Below, in pieces: positions 1 through 11,830 of a DNA stretch of 64,000 bases (positions within the stretch are counted from its first letter, which is position 1; every line of letters starts with the position of its first letter). The stretch lies in assembly GCF_029962835.1 (NCBI RefSeq), contig NC_080584.1, positions 79,016,862-79,080,861 of the forward strand, written 5' to 3'. The notes beneath the pieces are model-generated. The model ran no database searches. It was not told where the DNA came from and saw only the letters and a list, made by a program, of their open reading frames with translations. Source of the stretch: Magnolia sinica. Its lineage: Eukaryota; Streptophyta; Magnoliopsida; Magnoliales; Magnoliaceae. The translations under genes and the position numbers were made by a program.

Positions 1-2885
1 GGAAGCGCCTTCAGCTTCCTACATCCTCTCACTCTCAGCTTCTTCAACGTTGGAAAATACCTGCCGCTGCAAATTCTCTCAAGCTTCGGTAGCTCCCACA
101 GATGGACCGTGTGCAGCCGTTGGAGAGAGTCGTCCACCACCACAGTGTCCCCTTGAAACACCGACTCAAGTCTACTGCAGAATCCGATCTCGAGCTTTTC
201 CAGGCACGGTAAGCTGACACCTGAGGAGGAGAAGTTGACGAGTCTTGGACAACAGTCCAGACGTATGTGCTTCAGGAGGGGGAAGCTTATGATCGTACCC
301 ATGCCGTCACACACGCTCCTTAGATTTGCAAGATCAGACATCCATATCTTCTCCAATCGTTCAAAGCATTGATTCTTTTCACCAAGGAATATCTCTATCC
401 GTTCACACCTCATGACCAGATATTCTCTTAATTCCTTCATTTCATCAGCATCACCAAGATCTGATAATTTTCGGATGTAGGCATTGTCACACAGAGTTAG
501 TAATTCTGTACGACCGAGAACCCCATGAATACCATTTGGACACCTATTACCTCCTTGTATCTCCAACTGCCTTTCGAAATGGCCTGAAGGACAAGGTGAA
601 TAACAGATTTGGGTTTTCAAATCGATTTCCTTGTATACGGACTTCCTTCCCTGGAGATGGCTGCCTTTTTCTCTTCCTCCTGGGCAAGGAGAGATGCGGA
701 TATGGAATCGAGAGAAGCATTTTTCTCTCAATACTTTTGAGGATGGTTTTAAGGACTGTAAAAGCTTGTAATTACTTATCCTCATGCGTGCCCCACCTTC
801 ATCACTAGGATTTTCATCATCCTTTGGTGAATTAAAGGTTCCACGGTCGTCAAAGTTGAGCTCTTCCAGCTCAGTAGGCAAGTCATCCCAGTTGATCTTG
901 CGAATGTGGTTCATGTGGAGCATGTGCAGCCGCCTTAGATGAGATGCTGCGCTGATACCTTCAGGCAACTGTTGGAGTTGAGTGCCTGAAATATAAAGCA
1001 CATCAAGTCTTGTAAGATCAGACAAGCATAAGGATTCTAAGCTTCTGCAACCTTTTAGGATGACTTGCTTAATGGCCGTAATACGAGACAGGGCAAGCTT
1101 TTGGAGGTTTGGCAAGACAGCCCCAGGAGAAGAAGAAACCTCTTCTATGTCTTCGATGGCGTTACAAGAGTCGAGGTCAAGCACCTCAAGTTTGGAGAAC
1201 CTTCGCAAATGAGGCAGCAACTTAATCTTCAAGGAAGAACATCCTGTTAATATGAGTTGCCTAAGATTGACCAGTTTGGAGAGAGAAGGTGGTAGAGATT
1301 TTAGATTGTCATCATGAGCTAAGTTGAGAACCCGAAGCCATGGCAAACGCTCAAAGAAAGCGTCTGGAATTTCCGTTAGAGATGAGGAAGTTGTTATTGA
1401 GAGTTGTTGGAGGTTGTGCAGCTGTGGAAAAGAGGAAGGAAGAGATCTGGTCTCTGTGTTAGAGAGATGGAGAGATCGAAGGTTGTTCTTGTGCTGAAGG
1501 CACTCATCTGGTATCGATTTCAGAGGAGTACGTTCAAATTGAAGGAACTCGAGTTTGTCCAAAGCTTGCAAGGAAGAGAGGAGAGACTCGGGCTCTAAAA
1601 GTTCACATCTATGAATAGACAAGAACCTGAAATTGTGCAAGGAGGAGATGCAGAGGGGCAGAAATCTGATTTTAAAGAAAGAGAGGATGAGGACCCGAAG
1701 GCCTTGCATTTGCTCGAAGACGAAGTTGTTTGGAAGGGTAGGACGACGACTACCGGGTCCTTCGAGCAGTAGAGTGGAGAGTTTGGGGAATTTAAGAGTA
1801 AGAGGGAGGTCATCACTAGGTTGTAGAAACCATATCGCCATCCTTTGAATGTCTTCCCACTCGCCAATGTTCTCTGTCGGAAGGGAAGAATTATGGATCC
1901 AGAATTTGCCATGAGTTGAAGCTATTCTGTTACTCGACATGACCAGTTCTATAGCTTTTTCAGCTAAACGTCGGGGCACCCTCACATCAGCATCCACTTC
2001 CTGTACCATGGAACGATCCTCGAGCTCTATAAGCAGAGCATTCACCTTCTTCTCCAATGTCGTCAAATCCTCTTCTTCTTCAATTCCCTCTCTCATAACC
2101 ATAATTCCCTCTGCAATCCAATACCTTGTCAGCAAACTCATTTTAAAACCCCTTGAGAAACTTACTGAAAATAACAGGAGGTAGAAGAAGCATTCAAGGA
2201 CAGCATGGGGAGTGAAACAGGCAGCGATTGTGGGAGAAGAAGTGACAGCGACAGCCTCGTCCCGTAACACATCTATGGATAAGTCTTCATATTCAATGCT
2301 CTTCTCCGAATACAACCAGCTGTTGCTGCTAACGTATACAACCTTTGAGTCATAAGAGAGTACCTTTCTACCACTTGGAACACCCACAGCATCTAAATCA
2401 ATGTTGGTGGTGGCATCTCCTAGTATTAGTAAGAACCTCCTTCCAATCAGTGATTCATAGATTTTAAGCGAGACTTCCTCCTGTACATCCGTTTTATCGT
2501 CATCATCCTTGCCTTCGACACCTTCCGTTGTCCCAAAGCGTTGCACAATTTCCATCTGCACGTTCCGAGGACTCCAATCCCTTTTCGGTAGCTTTACCAT
2601 TATCTGAAATTCGAAGAGATCATCTGATCCCTTCAATTTTCGAGCTGCATATTCCGCGATCCTCCATCTCCCAACACCGTCATATCCCTTTACATGAATG
2701 ACTCTGATCTTTGGATTCCTCAAGCATTGCAAGAGCTTTTCCCCAGCACGTTCTACATCAGCGGTGAAATTCTCTGACCCTCCTTCGAATGTCATAGCCT
2801 CTCCTCCCTTCTCGGACAATGGAAACATCTCGTCTAGCCATGCCTGTGGGTCTCTCTTATCTCTGAAAATACGACAGCCATCCAT
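1..2885 (-). CDS. NLR-like protein, copy 1 (NB-ARC-derived + LRR), C-terminus beyond window
   Basis: I translated this strand by hand from the ATG at 2885. The frame is open for 961 codons to the window edge without a stop. The product resembles plant CC-NB-LRR immune receptors of the RPS2/At4g27190-like type, but its NB-ARC is degenerate. The P-loop position reads KGYDGVGRWRI with no GKT/S. The kinase-2 position reads RRFLLILGDAT instead of LLVLDDVW. An RNBS-D-like CFFYLLLFS and RYWIAEG follow. Leucine-rich repeats occupy the middle, and a C-terminal block with IWMSDLANLRSVCDGMG follows. No N-terminal coiled-coil is obvious. The first ~25 residues are in a different frame from copies 2 and 3 (extra ATGG at the start, then two 1-base differences restore phase). 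The product is probably cytosolic. Intact coding is seen; function as a receptor, decoy or regulator is inference. Confidence 0.85.
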   Translation of the reverse strand, partial: MDGCRIFRDKRDPQAWLDEMFPLSEKGGEAMTFEGGSENFTADVERAGEKLLQCLRNPKIRVIHVKGYDGVGRWRIAEYAARKLKGSDDLFEFQIMVKLPKRDWSPRNVQMEIVQRFGTTEGVEGKDDDDKTDVQEEVSLKIYESLIGRRFLLILGDATTNIDLDAVGVPSGRKVLSYDSKVVYVSSNSWLYSEKSIEYEDLSIDVLRDEAVAVTSSPTIAACFTPHAVLECFFYLLLFSVSFSRGFKMSLLTRYWIAEGIMVMREGIEEEEDLTTLEKKVNALLIELEDRSMVQEVDADVRVPRRLAEKAIELVMSSNRIASTHGKFWIHNSSLPTENIGEWEDIQRMAIWFLQPSDDLPLTLKFPKLSTLLLEGPGSRRPTLPNNFVFEQMQGLRVLILSFFKIRFLPLCISSLHNFRFLSIHRCELLEPESLLSSLQALDKLEFLQFERTPLKSIPDECLQHKNNLRSLHLSNTETRSLPSSFPQLHNLQQLSITTSSSLTEIPDAFFERLPWLRVLNLAHDDNLKSLPPSLSKLVNLRQLILTGCSSLKIKLLPHLRRFSKLEVLDLDSCNAIEDIEEVSSSPGAVLPNLQKLALSRITAIKQVILKGCRSLESLCLSDLTRLDVLYISGTQLQQLPEGISAASHLRRLHMLHMNHIRKINWDDLPTELEELNFDDRGTFNSPKDDENPSDEGGARMRISNYKLLQSLKPSSKVLREKCFSRFHIRISPCPGGREKGSHLQGRKSVYKEIDLKTQICYSPCPSGHFERQLEIQGGNRCPNGIHGVLGRTELLTLCDNAYIRKLSDLGDADEMKELREYLVMRCERIEIFLGEKNQCFERLEKIWMSDLANLRSVCDGMGTIISFPLLKHIRLDCCPRLVNFSSSGVSLPCLEKLEIGFCSRLESVFQGDTVVVDDSLQRLHTVHLWELPKLERICSGRYFPTLKKLRVRGCRKLKAL

Positions 2886-4884
2886 TGATTAGAGATGTAA
2901 AGGCTTGTTTTAACAGATCAAATGTTTTTTTTTTTTTTTTTCACATGCACCTCGTGGGCCTACCTTTATATATGTACAGTATATCCACGTGGATTTTTCA
3001 TATTATTTAGGGCATGGGACTAAAAATGCAGCAGTTCCAAGTAGACCACACGACAGCTGTGATTCATGATCCTTAAAAACTTTTTGAGGGCCACAGAAGA
3101 TTTGAATGAAGCTGCTATTTATCATTTTCCTAGGCTTGTATGACTTTGTCATTGGATGGAAAATAAACCATTCAGTGGGATTTAGAAAGTTTTTAATGGT
3201 CACTATTTCTATTGTGTGGTTCACCTAAAATTTATATATGCTCCATTTTTTGTGTCAAGCCTTAAAATGATATTCAAAAACTAATGGATGAAGTGGACAC
3301 CCTACACACATCAAGTTGGCCCCACAGTAAGGGCAGCACCGTGTTGGGAGAGGCCCGGGTGCACCTAATCCGCTCCCATGTTGAAAGTGTTTGTAATTTG
3401 TTTGGCCGAGTATGGAGTAGAGTAGATTAGCTGTTACTTATGTAACATCTCAGTAGGTATTACCTGGATGAGAATTAGCTACTTGACCCGACATGAGTGA
3501 GTCTGGCCACTGAAGTTATGTCACCACCTTCTTCGGCCCCACCATGATGTATGTGTTGTATCCACACCATTCATCCACTTGGAGAGATCATTTAAGATCA
3601 TGAGCCAAAGAATGAGGCAGATACAAAGTTCAAGCGATGCCACCACAGAAAACACTAGAGACAGTAACGCCTATCGTTGAAACCTTCCTGTAGCCCACCA
3701 TGATGTTTATTTGAGATCCAACTTGTTTATAAGTTAACACAGACATGGAAAACAGGAAAACACAAATATCAGCTTGATAGAAAACTTATGGAGCCCGCAG
3801 AAGTTTTTAATGATAGGCATTCAATCCTTGGTGTTTTCTTTGGTGGGTCCACTTGAGTTTTGGATCTACCTCATTCTTTGACTTATACCCTAAAACGATC
3901 TCTCTAAATGGATGGACGGTGTGGATACAACACATACATCATGGTGGGGTCTACAGAACATGGTGACACTCGCGAGTTCAGTGAGTAATCCGCGTCCGTG
4001 TTACCCTAGTCCTTGAATGCTGTCCTTGTATTGTGGGGCCAAAACCCAGCGAAATCCATACCTTATGTGAGCCAAAACTACAGGAAACAATGAACAGCTG
4101 ATGCCAACAATACATTTGTGTGTAGCTAACATGATGTGTGTCTTTTATTGAACTAGCTAAGCAACTCATTGGGATGAAGAGACACAAAATTATTCTGATC
4201 CAAAACTCAGGTGGGCCACACCTCATGAACTTGTAGGTTCTAGAAACCCTTTTACATTCTTTCCTGGTGTGTCTAATCCGAGTTTTCTATCATTTTGATT
4301 TTTTTTTTTTTTTTTGTTTGTACGGTTCAAATATGGTTTATCACATGATGAACGGAGTTAGTTTTTTCTTTTTGGAAAGTGGACTGTTTCCACTAAATTC
4401 ATTAGTCACAGTAATTACAGCCATTCGGGTGGGACCGAACAAAAAGAAAACGGCGCCCACACCTATCATATAATCAGGGGCTAAGCTAGACAAAAAAACA
4501 ACCAAAGGAGGCTACCTAAGGCCCCACAACACAGACTAGGAAGAAACCGCTAGCTAGTTTGAGACTGGTCTACTTGATCCTAACCCGGCCTTATCCAGGA
4601 AAATGAGGCCACGCACCTGCAAAGGAAGGGAAGACATATGAAGATGAAGCGAATTCAGCTGGCTCCCGCTCCCTGCTCCCTTCCCAGGCCATTCCATCTG
4701 CTGGCCCGTTACCTCGAGGAGTGTGATTGAAGGTCAAGGCGGCCAACCGATATAAATGATTTATCCTGGCAACCCATGCCTTCATCTCCAGGGGACACCG
4801 GACTTGCCAATAACGGAATGTATTTAAATGTACGACATGATGGGCATCACAGAGTTTTAAGCGTTTAACACACTGCCTGAAACA
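2886..4884. other. Upstream flank of NLR copy 1, non-coding
   Basis: No gene is supported here. The first ~35 bases match the upstream DNA of copies 2 and 3, then similarity is lost at a poly-T run (about 2925-2941). The stretch holds one well-formed dyad repeat (listed separately) and, around 4.0-4.26 kb, a decayed half of the same repeat family. 4.3-4.88 kb shows nothing I recognise apart from a short T-run near 4300. Confidence 0.6.
3467..4000. repeat. Dyad-symmetric repeat (foldback/MITE-like)
   Basis: The left arm contains CCCCACCATGATGTATGTG (about 3537) and the right arm its inverse, CACATACATCATGGTGGGG (about 3930). Inner arms also pair (CATCCACTT versus AAATGGATGGACGG). Outer ends read ATTAGCTACTTGACC and GAGTAATCCGCGTCC, which resemble the ends of the elements at 38.7 and 55.7 kb. 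I see no coding capacity. The ends are approximate. Confidence 0.65.
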
Positions 4885-5712
4885 TGTGTTGTAAAGATTC
4901 CGGTCCGTTGGAATGAAGCAACCACAATATTCAATACATTGTATGATATGTTGGGGTTAACCTTTGAATATGAATGATCTATCAATTATCCGAACCGTTT
5001 ATATGATTATTCTCACCTGTTTTGGGGGATGGAAAATAAATAAAATTTCTAAAATTGGATCAATTCAATCATTAAAATGTGGCTCTTTTGCATTGATAAT
5101 GAACGGTTACGGTAACCTTTATACTAAGGTCTAAAACAGTCAGTGTTATAGATTTTCCAGAAGTTTCCCATCTAAGAGAATCCTTACCACATAAGCGGTT
5201 TAGATCATTGGAAAGAACCCAATTACAATGGATAAAGTCCAGCATATCATATTGCAATACCTACCTATGTACTCCAACAAACCTGATTAAATAAAAGAAA
5301 TTTGAGCAAAAAGTACCAAATTAATATAGATTTTATCTCCGTAACTTTTGCAAAGTAATTATCTTCCACCGCCTTCCATTACTTTCTTAATGCCTACAAC
5401 AAAATAAAATGGGTTGATGGGTCAGTTAGGCCCGACTGTGATGTTTATGGGAAATCCACTCTAACAAGTTGGAGGATCCCTCTCACTACTATTAAAAATC
5501 AGGTTGACCTATTATTTGGGTTGGCTACATCAAAGGAAATTATTGGGAGAGAAATGTTCACCCTTAATTATTATGGGGCCCACTGTATTGGTCATATAAA
5601 ATTCATTCTAACCATTAGATGTCATATTAAATTTATGCATAAGGCAGGATAATCAGGTCTATCTGTAATTCAAGTCTGTCACACCAAGGGAGACAATTTG
5701 GAGGGTGAGCAT
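4885..5712. repeat. Flank block shared by all three duplication units
   Basis: This starts at a TTCAATACATTG motif and aligns by eye with 26,823-27,680 and 62,214-63,090. Shared strings include CTTTGAAT.TGAATGATCT, AATGTGGCTCTTTTG and CCATCCAAGAGAATCCTTAC-like sequence. It lies upstream of each NLR at a similar distance. No protein is supported. Confidence 0.7.
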
Positions 5713-5837
5713 TGACTTGTCACTACACTAAAATCTCTTATTAGGAATGGCAATGTGTTTGGTTTAGGAAATGTGAACAGTTTTAAACTGTTCCTAAGTG
5801 TAAAAAAGGGAACTCATCCACTGGGTTTTTAACCCCC

Positions 5838-5860
5838 CTCTCTCTCTCTCTCTCTCTCTC
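5838..5860. repeat. (CT)n microsatellite
   Basis: An uninterrupted CT dinucleotide run follows a short C tract. Confidence 0.95.
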
Positions 5861-5969
5861 GTTTTCTCCCTCGTTGTTCTTCTCTTCCCTTTTCTTCCCA
5901 TAGATAATTACAATCTTGAATTTGATTCTAGTCTGTTTCTTCTACCTAAGTAAAGATTTGATTTTGTGG

Positions 5970-6430
5970 TTATCTTTTATCTTAACTTATCATAAAAGTA
6001 ATGATAATTCTTAGCCATAATCCTTAGTTATAAGCCAAGTCTACGCTCATATGTAGGATTGGTTCTTCATCCGATATCAAGTAGTTCTTTCAAGAGACCC
6101 ATTTTTGCAATTACTCCTAGCGACTAATTATGAGTTTTTCCTTTTGTTCGATTTGCACTAGTGTTCTAAAAGTCCTTTCTTGTGGAAGAAATAAAGTTAC
6201 CCATCTTCAGAGGAAGGACACCACTATCTGATTATCGCCTAATCATTATAAACTTCTTCAAGTTTCTGAGTAAGCAACCGATCTTCTTAGAACTCGATCA
6301 TATACGTTCATATTGGACATATTTGCTTATTTTGACGCTTAGGGTCAAATTTGATTAATTTAGATTGAGCCGCTATATCGATTATGGCTCCCTCGCATAA
6401 CCAAAATAAATCTAATAACCATGATTTTTT
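5970..6430 (+). repeat. Left LTR-like direct repeat of the gypsy-like element
   Basis: Pairs with 11,344-11,830 (see parent element). The right ends of both carry GATTGA(G/A)...TATATCGATT followed by TGGC(T/A)CCC, which might be a decayed primer-binding region. Confidence 0.6.
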
Positions 6431-6519
6431 AACATACTTGGTGTGACTCCAAACTTCTTGGTTGCCATAACATTTGGTTGACACAAGTATATTTTTTGGT
6501 GTAATAATCATTCAGAATT

Positions 6520-6864
6520 ATGAGCCAAATGGGTGATCGTAATACTTCGACAACTACTGTTGTGGCTAACGAGCCTTCTACTCACGAGGAGTTGCAAGTC
6601 CAATAAGTAGTTGAGCAAGAAAATTCACCACCTAATCAGATGCTCGTTCCCCGAAATTCAAATAGATCATCGGCATCTCGGGTTGAAACTCTTAAGATTA
6701 TGTCAACTAGGATGATTGATATGCTAAGGGGGATCCAACACACCGCAGAACACTCGCGAGTTCAAACCAAGGCTTTTAATAGGTGGATGGTTGGCTACAA
6801 CGAAAGTATGAATTGGTTGGTCGCATTGTTCAATAATAGAGCACATGTTGCACCTCAGCAATAG
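6520..6864 (+). pseudogene. Gag N-terminal remnant of gypsy-like element
   Basis: The ATG at 6520 is followed by 28 codons and a TAA at 6604-6606. The same frame then stays open to the TAA at 6862, with the second part containing a run like ESMNWLVALFN. The single in-frame stop and the position just inside the left LTR-like repeat suggest a decayed gag leader region. The family call rests mainly on context and on the second scrap at 8.06 kb. Confidence 0.4.
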
Positions 6865-8058
6865 GACAATGTAAGTTTTATTAGAAATCGGGCACCTATA
6901 CCACTAGTCCAACCAATGCCACATACACTTCCATTACAATGAAACACACCACCTATTCTTATCTCTAATCCAATCCAGAATGCACAAAATTCACCAATAT
7001 CGGTAGATTTCAGACATTCTAATGTATTCCTATATAGGACATGCGAAATTCATCGCCACTAGTAGATTTCAGATGTCTTAAACGTGAGAATAAAAACGTA
7101 ATTCATGAAGCTAAGAATCAAGGGATGTCTGGTGGCATAGAAGGGACTTGATGAGGTCAATCATTGTCTACCTCAGGTGATAACTACCCAAATCCTTAAT
7201 GCTCTATGGACTCCTCACAAAACTTCCTCGAATTCACGAGAGATCAAAGTAGGAATAATTCCTAATAAATTTGAAATAACTTGATTGATCATAAAAAAAA
7301 ATAATAATAATAAAATTAAAACTCTTTAAATAAGGAACTCATACCTAAGACAAAGTTTTATACTTAGACTCTAATTCAAACACCCTAAAAATGTGACTTA
7401 CTATAAATAATAAATTTACTCTTTATAAATGACCTCTATTCCTATTAGACTTTGTGGATTTTGGACAAAAATAGTTAGTGTCCAATTTGGCACAACCACA
7501 TTATTCTTCCAACTTTTCTAAGCCATTTTCTTGTTGGGCACGACTTCTACAACTCAAAGGATTAAAAGTTATATTTAAACTAAAAATTGCTATTTATAAT
7601 AAAAATGAAACTAAACAGGACTTTTGACAGTTGATCTGATGGAATCTTGCAAATTTTGAATGGGGAACCCAGCACAACGGGGTTAGTTGGCTTAAGTAGG
7701 TCCTCCTACCCCAAAATCATGTATAATATGTCAAAAAACTCATCCCAGTTTGTAAGATACGACTAATATAAGGTTCTGACGATCCGGATTGTTTCTGCCT
7801 CTGGTCTTTCTTTGCCATAAAAGTATCTATGACCAACTCTACATCACATGGGGGAAATCCTTGCCTAGAAATCAACCATATAATAAAGAACAATATGAGG
7901 ATGTCCCTAAAGTACCTCCAGTTGATGCACAACAATACTAGGAGCGTAACTAAATTGTTCAATTGGTTAAAGAAGTAGAAGGCCAAGTTCTCGACCGAAC
8001 TACTAACCCAGTTTATCATAAACCATATCCTGAATGGATCGACCATTAATATTTATTT

Positions 8059-8259
8059 TTGAGGAACTATCAACTTGACTTTACGCTGTTTACAAGTGAT
8101 ATATGTCAATCCATCATAGAACACAGGTCGATTTACCATACATTTTGGAGAATTGGCCAATATGAGTACAAAAAATTACAGTTATTTGGTCCTTCACTCA
8201 CTGGAGTAACATTTACTTGGTATTTCAATCTGCTACCGAATTCCATACAAAATTGGTAA
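8059..8259 (+). pseudogene. Retrotransposon gag-like fragment
   Basis: The open fragment ends in LTGVTFTWYFNLLPNSIQNW. This resembles the W-Y...L...SI..W core of Ty3/gypsy retrotransposon gag proteins. It lacks neighbouring domains and is not in frame with the earlier scrap. Confidence 0.5.
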
Positions 8260-11200
8260 TAAAAGGAAGAAAATTTTTATGTTATCTTTATGATTTGACT
8301 AGGAAAGTGTTTCAATATGAGACCCTGCTTCAAGAATCAATGAGGCAAAACAATTCATCAACATGAATATTATTATGACCCTAATTATAATGTTGCAGTG
8401 GATGAAATAGTAGCTAAATAGCCATTCACATGTTCGACCTTAGTTAAACCAAAGGCAGTAACATCCTCTATTCAGAAAGTTCAAAGATCATATTCCTTTG
8501 ATATTTCACATGCTATTGAAATCTTTGATATCATGTTAGCTGAAAAATTTATCAAAATTCTGGTTAATCATAAAATTCCAACAACCAAAGAATTAAAGAA
8601 AATTAATTCCTAGAAATAGCATGGAACTCAGTTACATTCTACTAACAAATGTGTTATTTTCAGGAATGTTATTTGGGATAATATCGATAAAGAATTGTTG
8701 AAATTCCTATGAAAAAAAATTGTAACATTTCATCAATGCGACAACCAATGATATCATCTTTGTACTCCACTTTTTTCTTCTGTTTGTTGCACTCACACGA
8801 CCGAGTTTGATAGAGGTCGACCTGAGAATTGATGAAGTTCAGGAGGGTCTGGGAGTAGTCCCGGCATCTTCTAGGATAGATTCGTTCGGTCTCATGGAGA
8901 TCGTTATTGATTTCTCTACGATGAACTTGCGAAGTTCTTAGCATCACTTTGTTAAAGTGTTGTTGCTAAGTCCAGTGCATATAGTTATAACAAGCCCAAT
9001 TGTACTAATCAGAAAGTTTGTTCATCTCCTTGTGAATGGCAGTGCACTCATTCACATGAGTATCAAGTTCTTTTAGATCTTTCTCGACAATGAAGTATAC
9101 GTCGTCGATGCTCTAGAGTTTTGCCAAAGCATCTAGATGTTCAATCAAGGGAGCATTATCCTTGACAATGAATTGAAGGTCACAAATGAATGGATAAATG
9201 TCATATTAAAGGGTGGAATGAGTGAAAGTTTCAATATCCATGGCGATGATTTCTCTAAGAAACCTCTGAGCCCGATCAACAACAAGCATGGGTGTAACGG
9301 CCATTAGAAAAAAGAAAGAACACTTGAAGATGAAAAGAAAGAAAATTTGGGTGTGCAGAGGGATAAGCACTTGACATTCCTTTAAATAAGCATTCATGGT
9401 GAACAATCACGCTTGAAGATGAGGCGTCACATTGATTGAAGTGCTTATTAATTGCATGAAGCATTTTCTAGGGAAAGAAAATGAATATATTCTCATGAAT
9501 AACTTGTTATTAATAGCGTTATGAACAAATGCGAAAAGGCTAATTATTATAGATAAAATAATATAGATGATGAGCAAGTTTTCTAGTTGATTGTATTGAA
9601 GATAAAGAAGTTATATGATCGACAATGGACAAGTACAAAGTAGCAAAAATTGAAAGATAAGAAGAACATATTTGCTTCTTAAAAGCTTTGATCACTTGAC
9701 TTCCTAACAATGAAGTACAACTTGGGTTTTGGCTTCTGAGTGTGAAATCTCACCATTCAATGGAGTATGTTTTTGCATGAAGGCGCACAATTGTTTGATT
9801 TCAACCTTCTGACCCTTTGGTCAAAGACTTTTATTCTTCCTTTAGCAATCTCAGTTTCTCTTCCATGATTGAGATTTGGGCCTTTAGATTGGTCAAGGAT
9901 GCATTTGATTCTTTTAGGTTGTTGTATATTACACCAAGTTGCTCCCTAACTGTTGTGATCGTAGTCATTTTGAGGGAGATATCTCAATGCTCAGCTTGAA
10001 GTATATTGACCACAATGATTGTAGTCTGGTGTTCATGAATCATGCTTAGAAATTTATAAACTGTAGGTAGCTTGTTAATAAGGATTCATTCGAGCATCAG
10101 AATGAATGTGGGTTTGTATTTCTTCCTATAGTTGTTGAATTTTTTATGAAGGTGCAGGATATTCGACCAACGTGATGTCACGTGGCAAGGCTTGATTGAA
10201 GGAAGACAATGTCTTTTACAAAAGGCAATTCCTTCCAAGAAGAAGGCAAGACATGAGAGCCTAGAGGAGTGGAGATGTCGACCATTAGAATTTCGGTAGA
10301 TCGACTAGGAGCAGTTTCAATTGGTCGAGATATCTTTTGTTCAAGTGTTTCTACTTTATCAACCGACGCAATTACTTGGCCGGTCAGTTCTGAAGAAGAA
10401 ATAAGCTGACTGGGAGATAAGGTTGTTGACGTGACTGATTCTGTGATTCTTGATCCTAATTAGTTGTGAGTGAGCGATATGACATTAATGTCTTTGATGA
10501 ATAGGCGGTCATTAATCACTCTAGACGATAGGACATCAATGTCTTTAATGAAGAATTCCAAATGGAAAGCTGAAATAGAGGGAGAAGAAGATGCAACCAA
10601 GACGAACTGAGGAGAGGGAACTGAGAAAAGTTTGATTGAATAGGAGGTAAAAGGGGAGAAGCACTAACCTAAGAGTTGCTTATATATCGGTCGTGATATG
10701 TGAGTAGTAATAAAAAGATAATCATGACTCATTTTATGTGACATGTCACATGAATAACCTAGAAAAGTGAAATGATATCTCTTGATATGACATCGGTCGA
10801 GTATAATCAATTGGGAAACAACACGTGAATTAATGGTCGATTGCATTTATGATATCAAGCAACAGATATCGAGCAACGGACTTTTTCCGAAAGGCAAAAT
10901 GACATGGGCGGTAATGTTGTACCCTATTTCTATCTTTTTTGAGAAATCTAATGTGAGGGCGACATGTGGCATTACATGAGGAATTGAAAGTGGATAAAGT
11001 TATAGCTGACATAAAATTAGTTCCACACATCAGTGGATGACCGACGAAGTGTTGTGGTCAATGTACAATAAACGCGATCGAGTTGCTTAAGATATAAAAG
11101 GTGTCCGAGGACAATAAAGCCTCGACCAACAAACTTCAAGAAGGAAAACATAACAAGAGAATGATATAAACAAGAAAACGATTTAGAAAGTGGCATCTGG

Positions 11201-11343
11201 ACTACTGTAACTATTGCAATAATGGAAGAATTATATGAATGAATAAGCTCCAACAGATATCTTTAAAAAGCAGAGGAATGTGATGAAGAAAAACCTATTA
11301 AAACCCAACCAATATTAAACAACAAACTACAATTCAGACAAAT
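8260..11343. other. Interior of decayed element, no recognisable gene
   Basis: Only short open frames occur, on both strands, none with a motif I recognise. The stretch 8.75-10.65 kb contains recurrent GGTCGA/TCGACC words (for example TAGAGGTCGACC, GGAGATGTCGACC, TCGACTAGGAGC), so it may derive from another retroelement. Confidence 0.4.
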
Positions 11344-11830
11344 TTATCTTTTATCTTACCTTATCATAAAAATAGTAATAATTCTTAGCTATAATCTTTA
11401 GTTGTATTTCAAGTCTACGCTCACACGATGAATTTGTTCTTTAACTAATATCAGCTAGTTCTTTCAAGAGACCATTCTTTGAGTTGCTTCTAGCGACCGA
11501 TTGTGGGTTTTTTATGCGGGTATTCCAAAAGTCATTTTTTATATGGGTATTTTAAAAGTCTTTTCTTATGAAAGACATAAAGTTACCTATCATTGGAGGA
11601 AGAACCCCCGCACTCCAATTATCACCTTATTGTTGTAAACTTCTTCAAATGACTGAATAAGCGATCAGTCTTCTTAGAATCCTGTCATATACGTCCGATA
11701 ACTTCCGTATTGGACATATTTACTTATTTTAGTACTTGGGGTTAAAGTTGATCAATTTGGATTGAAAGATTATATCGATTTTGGCACCCCCATAACCAAA
11801 AACAAATTGAGCAACCAACGGTAATAAATT
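11344..11830 (+). repeat. Right LTR-like direct repeat of the gypsy-like element
   Basis: Pairs with 5,970-6,430. A poly-A run at about 11,989-12,000 lies shortly downstream. Confidence 0.6.

Larger units (their letters stand above)
5970..11830. mobile_element. Decayed LTR retrotransposon, gypsy-like, with gag remnants
   Basis: Direct repeats of about 460-490 bp flank a ~4.9-kb interior: 5,970-6,430 and 11,344-11,830. Both begin with TATCTTTTATCTTA and end near CATAACCAAAA; they share CAAGTCTACGCTCA, TCTTTCAAGAGACC and GGACATATTT. The copies differ by many substitutions and indels, so the element is old. The interior has plus-strand gag-like scraps (6,520-6,864 and 8,059-8,259). Its AT-rich middle (7.25-7.7 kb) and 8.7-11.3 kb contain no recognisable polymerase, integrase or reverse transcriptase. 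A non-autonomous (LARD-like) element fits. Exact termini and target-site duplication were not resolved. Confidence 0.6.

Noticed and set aside
1404..1912. Open frames on both strands inside NLR copy 1
   Set aside because: They overlap the long minus-strand NLR frame in other phases, and equivalents recur in the other copies at the same places.
1..2885. NLR copy 1 as a pseudogene
   Set aside because: It first looked broken because only short frames were obvious, but codon-by-codon reading from 2,885 shows no stop up to the window edge.
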